DNA of 12,680 nt from an uncultured Aquincola sp. (GTDB taxonomy: Bacteria; Pseudomonadota; Gammaproteobacteria; Burkholderiales; Burkholderiaceae), in contig CAKZXL010000737.1 of the NCBI GenBank assembly GCA_937883885.1, positions 1 to 12,680 of the forward strand, given 5' to 3'. The notes under the pieces are model-generated. The model was not told the DNA's origin and did not search any database. It saw only the letters and a program-made list of their open reading frames with translations. Position numbers and translations under genes: made by a program. This document shows, piece after piece, positions 7,741-12,680 of this stretch (its first letter is position 1; the number at the start of each line of letters is the position of its first letter).

Positions 7741-8786
7741 CAAACGGCTTTCAGGCGGCGCCGCGGCTGCTCGGCGCCCGGGGGCTCGGAGCTGGGCGCT
7801 CCACTCGCCCGCGACAGCTCCATCTGCCGCTTCATGCAGGCCTCGATCACCCAGCTCCGGGCACCCGGCCCGAAGGCGGTGTCGGCCTCGTCGAGCAGGG
7901 TCCCCACCTCGTCGTAGCTGCCGATCGCGCCGCGAGCGCAGTGCGAGTCCTCGGCGTTGCAGCCGGCCAGCAAGAACGCCTCGACCATCGGTCGGTTGCG
8001 CACTCGCGTCGCAGCGATGACGGGCGGGCACAGCGTGGCGCCGCTGGGCGTGTCGATGTCGAAACCCTTGCTGGCCATCAGCGGCACGAGCTCTGTGACC
8101 GCCTCAACCAGGCGATGCTCGTTGGGCAACCTGAGGTCGGCGAGCAAGAAGGCAGCCGACGGCTTCTCCCCACTGGGTGACTCACCTTCCCCGTGCCGGC
8201 CCAGCACCTTCGCGCCGCCCTGCACGAGCAGTTTCAGGCACTCGATGCGGCGAAAGGTGTCATCCGTTCGCGGCATCCCGGACGCCAGGTTAGTCAGCAG
8301 CAGTTGGCCAGGCGTGCAGAGCCTGGTCGACCTGTCGCCCATCGGCTGAACTGGGACATCAGGATTCGCCTTGTACTGCAGCGCGAGCGTCAACAGACTC
8401 GGGTCGCGGAAGACTTCCTGGTAGGACAGGAGTCCGCCGAGGAGGAAGACATCCGGGTCGTCGGGTCGGACCCCAGCCCGCAGCGCCACGTCGAGAACCT
8501 TTTGGAACCCACGTTCCGCGGCGTACATGCACCAGGTGCCTGGCGTGTTCAGATTCTTGGTGCGCACCGAGGTGTCGCGGCACCGCACGGACACCGGCAC
8601 GCCGTACGTGGCGTCCAGGTGGTCGACGAGCAGCGACGGATCATCGCGCGCCAGGTCGGCGGCGTAAGCGTCAGCGGTCGCACGGTGCTTGGCGTCTCCT
8701 GGGCCGTAGACGCGGCACAGGTAACCGCTCAGCTCCGCGTGCATCTGAGCGCGCTCTGCGCCAACGAAGACGTGTTTCAGACCCAT
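7740..8786 (-). CDS. Ankyrin-like paralogue 4
   Basis: 348 residues from ATG 8786. A GTG directly before it is less likely, because the ATG uses the TGATG overlap with the preceding stop and AAGGGG lies 6 nt upstream. Motifs match paralogue 5: DPSLLVDHLD (49-58), GTWCMYAA (83-90), AGVRPDDPDVFLLGGLLSY (104-122), LLTLALQYKANPDV (131-144), LLVQGGAKVLG (186-196), an ankyrin-like unit (about 248-280, CPPVIAATRVRNRPMVEAFL), GPGARSWVIEACM (307-319 region) and tail PRRRLKAV (341-348). Clearly paralogous to its downstream neighbour by local duplication, yet diverged along its whole length. Probably cytoplasmic before any export; the role is unknown. Confidence 0.92.
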   Translation of the reverse strand: MGLKHVFVGAERAQMHAELSGYLCRVYGPGDAKHRATADAYAADLARDDPSLLVDHLDATYGVPVSVRCRDTSVRTKNLNTPGTWCMYAAERGFQKVLDVALRAGVRPDDPDVFLLGGLLSYQEVFRDPSLLTLALQYKANPDVPVQPMGDRSTRLCTPGQLLLTNLASGMPRTDDTFRRIECLKLLVQGGAKVLGRHGEGESPSGEKPSAAFLLADLRLPNEHRLVEAVTELVPLMASKGFDIDTPSGATLCPPVIAATRVRNRPMVEAFLLAGCNAEDSHCARGAIGSYDEVGTLLDEADTAFGPGARSWVIEACMKRQMELSRASGAPSSEPPGAEQPRRRLKAV

Positions 8787-9841
8787 CACACGCCCCTTGC
8801 CCGACGGCGCGCCGGCTGGATTGAGTCATTGGCGGCCTCGGCAACACTCGCGGCGGCAAACTGCTTTCGCATCAGTGCGTCTACCATCCGTGCACGAGCC
8901 CTTAGGCCCAAGACCTTCTCGGTCTCATCCAACACACCGAGCACTTCATTTCCGACCGGACTCGGAGGTCGGCAGATGCTGGCGTCGTCCACCTTGGCGC
9001 CCATTTCCACCAGCTGCAGCGCCAGCGACAGATTCCGGTTGCGAATGGCGAACACCACCAGTGGCGCGTGCTCGTAGCCGGCGAGCAGGTCCACCTTGGC
9101 GCCATGCTCGTGCAGGCGCCGCACGAGCGCTTGAAGCGGCTCTAGAACCCATGGCGCCGGGTCCTCGTACCAGGGCTCTGCCAGCAGGCTGATGCCGGAG
9201 TCGAATGGATGCTTTGGCGGCATGCACTGCACACCCTCGTTGTCGATGAGCTTGGTGCCGGCGTCCAGAAGCAAGTGTGCCGACGCGATGAGCCCGGCGA
9301 CGTAGTCCTTGTGACTGTCGAAGCTGGCGCGCACCAGGTTGCACTTGATCTCCACCAGCACCGGCCGGATGACGCTTCGGCGCCCTTCACCCGGAAACTG
9401 CGGAGGCAGGTCCGCGCCGGCGCCGTGCTTGAGCGCGAAGGCCAGAAGCGCGGGGTCGTTGCGCCAGCGGTGGGCGCCCAGCAGGACATCGCCGACGAAG
9501 GCGCTCTTGTCTTCCGGATGCACGCCGGCCTCAACTACAGCCTTGACGGCGCCCACGAAGGCGGGCGACTCCCAACCGACTGCCTTGTTGAGCCAGCGCG
9601 TGTACTTGCTGGACTCGCGCTCCCACATCTCGTCGTGGGTGCCTGGCACGATGGGGTGACGACATGGGATGGGCTCGATGAGCAACGACGGGTCTTGCCG
9701 CGCGATCGCTGCGACACCCTCGAGGTCCTTGGAGGCAAACTTCTCGAGCAGCGCGATGTGGGCGCGGCCGCGCTGTACCCCTTGGAGGCGATGCTCGAGG
9801 CGGCCGTTGGCGTGTTCGGTGAAGGCGAGGTTCAAGTCCAT
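8786..9841 (-). CDS. Ankyrin-like paralogue 3
   Basis: 351 residues from ATG 9841, with GAGG 6 nt upstream and the previous stop 7 nt before it. The ORF is open further upstream, but those residues are shadow of the preceding gene. Motifs: HANGRLEHRL (10-19), DPSLLIEPIPCRHPIV (50-65), AGVHPEDKSAFVGDVLLG (105-122), LLAFALKHGAGADLP (132-146), LLLDAGTKLID (190-200), an ankyrin-like unit (about 255-285: GYEHAPLVVFAIRNRNLSLA, then LVEMGAKVDD) and tail ARRRARGV (344-351). It belongs with paralogues 1 and 2, which share HANG and DPSLLxEPIP. No signal peptide or transmembrane segment. I infer a protein-binding solenoid; no catalytic motif was seen. Confidence 0.92.
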   Translation of the reverse strand: MDLNLAFTEHANGRLEHRLQGVQRGRAHIALLEKFASKDLEGVAAIARQDPSLLIEPIPCRHPIVPGTHDEMWERESSKYTRWLNKAVGWESPAFVGAVKAVVEAGVHPEDKSAFVGDVLLGAHRWRNDPALLAFALKHGAGADLPPQFPGEGRRSVIRPVLVEIKCNLVRASFDSHKDYVAGLIASAHLLLDAGTKLIDNEGVQCMPPKHPFDSGISLLAEPWYEDPAPWVLEPLQALVRRLHEHGAKVDLLAGYEHAPLVVFAIRNRNLSLALQLVEMGAKVDDASICRPPSPVGNEVLGVLDETEKVLGLRARARMVDALMRKQFAAASVAEAANDSIQPARRRARGV

Positions 9842-9848
9842 GGCATCC

Positions 9849-10970
9849 TCACAATGCGCGCGTGCGGCGCCGCGGCGCATCGGCGACGGGCTCGTTGGCC
9901 GGCTCTCGTGAGTCCGCCAGCGCAATCTGCCTCTCCATCTGCGCCTCCAGAATTCGGGTGACGAAGGCTTCCCTGCCTGCCTTGTGGGCCTCGCGCTCGA
10001 GCGTCTCCAACGCGCCACCCAGACTCGGGCTGCGACTGGCCGTGTGCACGACCGTGTTGCAGCCCATGCGAATCAACTGGCAGGCGAAGTCGATGTTCAG
10101 GCACCTCAGTGCCTGGACCACCGGCGGCAGCTCCGAGGAACCATTGGGCCGGTCGATGTCCGCACCGGCGCGCTGCAACCGAACGGCGAGGGCATGGACC
10201 TGGTCGCGCATCTCCGGCTTGAGCATCTGCACGCCGTTGCCGTCGGTCAGATAGCCGATAGCGGTCAGCAGCTTGGAAGCCAAGTTCATCTCTCCCGGCT
10301 TCGTGAGGGGCGCCGGCGGCGGATCGAGTGTGACGGCGCCAGCGTCCAGCAGCATGTGCGCACAGCGCATGCCGTCTCGCATCTCCTGCGCCTTGGACAT
10401 GTCCGTCATGGCGCACCGCACCATGTTGAGGGCCTGGCGCAGGTAGCCGTCATGCCATTCGCCGACGTTGAGGTCGGGACTGGCTCCGTACCGTAGTGCC
10501 AAGGCAAGCCGGCGCGGGCTTGTGGCCCAACCTTCGTTAGACAGCAAGGTGCCCGTCGGCCAGACCGTGGCATCGTCCGGATGGACGCCCACCTCCAGCA
10601 TCAGCTCTACGGCCTCATCGCATGCGACGGCCGGATCGAGCACTCGAGTGAGCCAGTTCCCGTACCACGCGGCATAGTTCTTCCACACCGAGTCGGCGGT
10701 GGCCCAGGACTCCCTCGAGCTGCGCACGAGTGGGTACCGTGCGGGAATCGGCTCCAGCAAGAGCGACGGGTCCTGACGAACGATGTTGCGGATGGCCGTG
10801 TTGTAGACGAGCTGCTTGCCGTTCGCGCGCCCAACAGGGTCAACGAACGACATGAGGTCGGCGTGTGCCCGGCTGCGCGCGTCGCCATAAAGCCTCACCT
10901 CGATGAAGCCGTTGGCGTGGACGATGCGCCCATCGGTCACTGGCAGCATCATTGCCTTAGGGTCGGTCAT
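9849..10970 (-). CDS. Ankyrin-like paralogue 2
   Basis: 373 residues. The start ATG overlaps the upstream stop by 4 nt (ATGA), with GAGGG 7 nt before it. Motifs: IVHANGFIEVRLYGD (16-30), DPSLLLEPIPARYPLV (67-82), a Trp/Tyr-rich stretch (89-106: SWATADSVWKNYAAWYGNW), VGVHPDDATVWPTGTLLS (127-144), LALALRYGASPDLN (155-168), LLDAGAVTLDPP (207-218), an ankyrin-like unit (about 265-305: AGADIDRPNG, then LPPVVQALRCLNIDFACQLI) and tail PRRRTRAL (366-373). Same subgroup as paralogues 1 and 3. The 4-nt overlap indicates tight translational coupling with paralogue 1. Confidence 0.92.
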   Translation of the reverse strand: MTDPKAMMLPVTDGRIVHANGFIEVRLYGDARSRAHADLMSFVDPVGRANGKQLVYNTAIRNIVRQDPSLLLEPIPARYPLVRSSRESWATADSVWKNYAAWYGNWLTRVLDPAVACDEAVELMLEVGVHPDDATVWPTGTLLSNEGWATSPRRLALALRYGASPDLNVGEWHDGYLRQALNMVRCAMTDMSKAQEMRDGMRCAHMLLDAGAVTLDPPPAPLTKPGEMNLASKLLTAIGYLTDGNGVQMLKPEMRDQVHALAVRLQRAGADIDRPNGSSELPPVVQALRCLNIDFACQLIRMGCNTVVHTASRSPSLGGALETLEREAHKAGREAFVTRILEAQMERQIALADSREPANEPVADAPRRRTRAL

Positions 10971-12100
10971 ACGGCCGCCCTCGCCACGCGTCGCGCTGTC
11001 GGGGTCGCCTCTGGCACTTTTTCGCCCGTGGCCGCCTGATGCAGGATGGCTTCCATCACCTCAGCTCGGAACGCAGCCTCGACTGCTTCATCGTCCCCAG
11101 CCCGCACTTCATATGCGATATCCGCTGCCGTCGCTTTGGCGCCAAGACTCAGCAGAAGCTTGAACGTTTCGATATCCCGGTTCTGGATGGCACGGGCACA
11201 GGGAGTCAGGGCCTCTGAACCAGCCGGGCGGCCACTTGGACGGTCAACGTCGGCGCCGACAGCATGAAGGCTCCTGCACAGCTGCTGGAGTAGGTCGCGG
11301 TCCTCCGGCCGGCCCGCCAGTCTCCGCAGTCCATCGACGAGCATCCCAATGGCCGTCTCGCAGTCCTGCTGCGATGCCATGACTTCTCCGTCATCCCACA
11401 GGACGTCATGCTTCACCGGGTCCATCCGCCTGGCGCCAGCGTGCAGGAGGCGCTGCGTGCATTCGATGGCCGCACGCATGGCTTCAATGCGTGTCGGGTT
11501 CTCACGCGATGCGACAGACCCAGAGCTGGTCGTCTCGGACTCATCCCAGACCGAGGCAGCCGCCCTACCAACACGCTTGAGGCAAGCTCGGATCACAGAA
11601 TTGTTTGGGTCAGCACGGAAACCACCCGGCTTCTCGATGGACTCGATGACGTCGGGATTGGCGCCATGCTTCAGCACAGTCTCCAGGCTCGCCGGACTTG
11701 AGTTCCAGTTCGGCTGCCAGATGACCCTGTGAATGAACACCTCGCCGTCGTCCGGGTGGACGCCGACCTTGAACAGCTCCTCGGTCGCACTGAAGCAACC
11801 GATGGTGGCGAGCTTGTTTGCCCAGGTGCCCCACCAGGTGCGATGGGTTTCCCAGGTGCCGGCGCCCTGCACTCCGAATGGGTTCGCAACAGGAATGAGC
11901 TCGACGAAGAGTGATGGGTCGCGCTTGACCCAAGCCCGCACCTGCTCATCAACCTCCGGAGCGACGCACTCTCCGGGCTCGACGGCCACGGCCGTCAGGG
12001 AGCGAATGGTTTCATGGGCCCGAAGGCGGTCATCCCCAACCAGGATGAAGGCGAGACTGCCGTTCGCGTGGGCAACAGCAAGAGGCGGCGTCACCGGCAT
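10967..12100 (-). CDS. Ankyrin-like paralogue 1 (first major gene of the operon)
   Basis: 377 residues from ATG 12100; a GTG directly upstream (12103) is an alternative. No Shine-Dalgarno precedes it, but its ATG overlaps the TGA of an 18-codon leader ORF (TGATG), so it is probably translated by coupling. Motifs: AVAHANGSLAFIL (8-20), DPSLFVELIPVANPF (61-75), a Trp-rich GTWETHRTWWGTW (81-93), VGVHPDDGEVFIHRVIW (112-128), TVLKHGANPDVIE (141-153), AGARRMDP (221-228), VGADVDRPSG (281-290), an ankyrin-like unit (295-325: LTPCARAIQNRDIETFKLLL, then SLGAKAT) and tail ARRVARAAV. It carries an insertion relative to the other paralogues in the 180-205 region (Ser/Thr/Glu-rich). No export signal at the N-terminus. 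Confidence 0.9.
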   Translation of the reverse strand: MPVTPPLAVAHANGSLAFILVGDDRLRAHETIRSLTAVAVEPGECVAPEVDEQVRAWVKRDPSLFVELIPVANPFGVQGAGTWETHRTWWGTWANKLATIGCFSATEELFKVGVHPDDGEVFIHRVIWQPNWNSSPASLETVLKHGANPDVIESIEKPGGFRADPNNSVIRACLKRVGRAAASVWDESETTSSGSVASRENPTRIEAMRAAIECTQRLLHAGARRMDPVKHDVLWDDGEVMASQQDCETAIGMLVDGLRRLAGRPEDRDLLQQLCRSLHAVGADVDRPSGRPAGSEALTPCARAIQNRDIETFKLLLSLGAKATAADIAYEVRAGDDEAVEAAFRAEVMEAILHQAATGEKVPEATPTARRVARAAV

Positions 12101-12156
12101 CACCGAGGCGCTGCGCGACGCTGCTCGCCTCGGGCCGGGTGATGTGCACTCGACAT
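12100..12156 (-). CDS. Candidate 18-residue leader peptide
   Basis: ATG 12156-12154 follows AAGGAG at ideal spacing, the best Shine-Dalgarno in this region. It encodes MSSAHHPARGEQRRAAPR and stops at TGA 12102-12100, which overlaps the ATG of paralogue 1. The arrangement matches the TGATG junctions elsewhere in the operon. The peptide is basic, with two His and five Arg. Because paralogue 1 lacks its own ribosome site, the leader could deliver ribosomes to it or sense translation for attenuation. It is short, so chance cannot be excluded. Confidence 0.45.
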   Translation of the reverse strand: MSSAHHPARGEQRRAAPR

Positions 12157-12380
12157 TGTTGGTCTCCTTGGAGCTGTACGGGGTGCCAGAAAGAAAAAAG
12201 GCCCGCCGCTGAACGCGTGGGCCTTTGAGGGGGTGAACACGCTCTGCACGAGCCGCAGCGGCCGCGACTGGGCGGCGCTACGTGCTGAATGTCATTGGTG
12301 TTCGCGAGCCAGGTTACGGGTTCCTGAATCCGCCCAATCGGTGCGGCCGGTCTTGCTCGCTGTGCCTCTTGCGAGGATTG
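12157..12380 (-). other. Structured 5' leader or candidate small RNA before the operon
   Basis: From the predicted start (about 12380) to the terminator at 12191-12226 there are some 185 nt with no plausible gene. It contains a strong hairpin at 12246-12285 (outer GCACG/CGTGC, AGC/GCT, inner GCCGC/GCGGC with loop CCAGTC) and then the terminator stem. I do not recognise any known riboswitch, tRNA or tmRNA signature. It could be an attenuator-type leader or an independent small RNA ending at the terminator. Between 12380 and 12620, apart from the two promoters and the ssb leader, I see nothing. Confidence 0.35.
12191..12226 (-). terminator. Intrinsic terminator facing the operon
   Basis: On the minus strand, AAAGGCCC and GGGCCTTT pair around a 14-nt loop and are followed by TTTTTTCTTTC. 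This is a good rho-independent terminator for leftward transcription, located 35 nt before the leader ORF. Rightward the T run is only three, so it is mainly a minus-strand element. Either it attenuates transcription of the operon from the promoter at 12387-12415, or it ends a separate small RNA. Confidence 0.65.
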
Positions 12381-12386
12381 GCAAGC

Positions 12387-12415
12387 AGTATACACGGTAT
12401 TTTCCCCGCTGCCCA
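12387..12415 (-). promoter_or_regulatory. Candidate promoter of the paralogue operon
   Basis: On the minus strand, TGGGCA (12415-12410), a 17-nt spacer and TATACT (12392-12387; 5/6 to consensus). Transcription would start near 12380, upstream of the terminator. No convincing alternative promoter lies between the terminator and the leader ORF. Confidence 0.4.
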
Positions 12416-12482
12416 TTCCTCGTGGGAAGTGCGAGCTGGCTGCTGAGCGTGGGAGTAAGCTAAGGCGCTTCTCAAGACCGGG

Positions 12483-12511
12483 TTGTCGAGCACGCGTGCA
12501 GGTGATATGTT
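12483..12511 (+). promoter_or_regulatory. Candidate promoter of ssb
   Basis: TTGTCG (12483-12488), a 17-nt spacer and TATGTT (12506-12511). The segment GCGTGCAGGTGATAT repeats the GCGT-AGGTGATAT core of the helicase promoter. The leader to the ATG is about 100 nt. Confidence 0.5.
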
Positions 12512-12517
12512 TTTTGC

Positions 12518-12542
12518 AGTGGCACAAACGATGTGCCGCACT
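12518..12542 (+). other. Hairpin at the start of the ssb leader
   Basis: AGTG-GCAC (12518-12525) pairs with GTGC and CACT (12533-12542) over the loop AAACGAT, with a two-base bulge. It lies just downstream of the predicted start of transcription, so it could be an operator or a 5' stabilising stem. Confidence 0.3.
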
Positions 12543-12620
12543 TTGGCTCCGGGACTTGCCCTACCGATTCCCGGTGTTGCGAACAAGTCGGGCACCTGCC
12601 TGCATCTTCAAGGAATCACC

Positions 12621-12680
12621 ATGGCTGCATCCGTGAACAAGGTCATTTTCATCGGCAACATCGGCCGTGACGTCGAGTTC
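12621..12680 (+). CDS. ssb: Single-stranded DNA-binding protein, N-terminal 20 residues (cut by right edge)
   Basis: ATG 12621 follows AAGGA at 7 nt. The visible 20 residues, MAASVNKVIFIGNIGRDVEF, match the start of the bacterial SSB OB-fold (N-K-V-x-x-[IVL]-G-N-[IL]-G). SSB coats single-stranded DNA during replication, repair and conjugation and recruits partner proteins, RecG among them in E. coli. The Ile/Phe choices and RDVEF are unlike the usual chromosomal 'GADPE' version, hinting at an element-borne copy (inference). It is divergent from the paralogue operon. Confidence 0.9.
   Translation, partial: MAASVNKVIFIGNIGRDVEF

Noticed and set aside
12233..12463. 76-residue plus-strand open frame before ssb
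   Set aside because: No ribosome site, and it overlaps the structured leader and the operon promoter.
12314..12595. 93-residue minus-strand open frame between operon and ssb
   Set aside because: Starts with GTG without a ribosome site, overlaps both promoters and has no recognisable features.

Overview
The window is GC-rich with strong third-position GC bias, as in a high-GC Gram-negative bacterium, probably a betaproteobacterium such as Burkholderiales (inference from composition and protein style; not proven). A second-type RecG-like helicase, a single-strand binding protein gene and a large block of accessory paralogues suggest a plasmid, integrative element or genomic island rather than core chromosome. 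No transposase, integrase, tRNA, rRNA or CRISPR array was seen.

Left part (1-4571). A gene of unknown function runs leftward off the edge (1-746, minus). Divergent from it is a RecG-family helicase (906-3032, plus) with a recognisable sigma70-type promoter. Next, under its own promoter, is a secreted cysteine-rich protein (3178-4527, plus) built of 15-residue tandem repeats, an Ig-like segment and a glycine-rich C-terminal domain. A clear intrinsic terminator (4548-4571) closes this part.

Middle and right part (12156 down to 4621, minus). One tightly packed operon of seven genes: six divergent paralogues of an ankyrin-like family and one coiled-coil, phasin-like protein between paralogues 5 and 6. 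Junctions are 4-nt ATGA or 1-nt TGATG overlaps or gaps of 7-16 nt, so this is very probably one transcript. The paralogues share an N-terminal HANG-type motif (first three), a D-P-S-L-[LF] motif near residues 45-70 (HPALL in the sixth), ankyrin-like helices, and a short arginine-rich C-terminal tail. The last paralogue carries a one-base frameshift at a run of four A's. In front of the operon are an 18-codon leader ORF with the best Shine-Dalgarno of the region, an intrinsic terminator facing the operon, a strongly folded RNA stretch and a candidate promoter. This suggests attenuation or a small RNA upstream of the operon.

Right edge. ssb (12621 to the edge, plus) starts divergently from the operon, with its own promoter and a hairpin in its leader. 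The intergenic stretch 12157-12620 contains only these regulatory elements. The plus-strand promoters at 821, 3108 and 12483 share a similar GCGT-N5-9-TAT core, so the helicase, the secreted protein and SSB may be co-regulated. The most interesting novelty is the paralogue operon with its common basic tail: a possible family of secreted ankyrin effectors or binding proteins on a mobile element. This is a hypothesis, not an established assignment.
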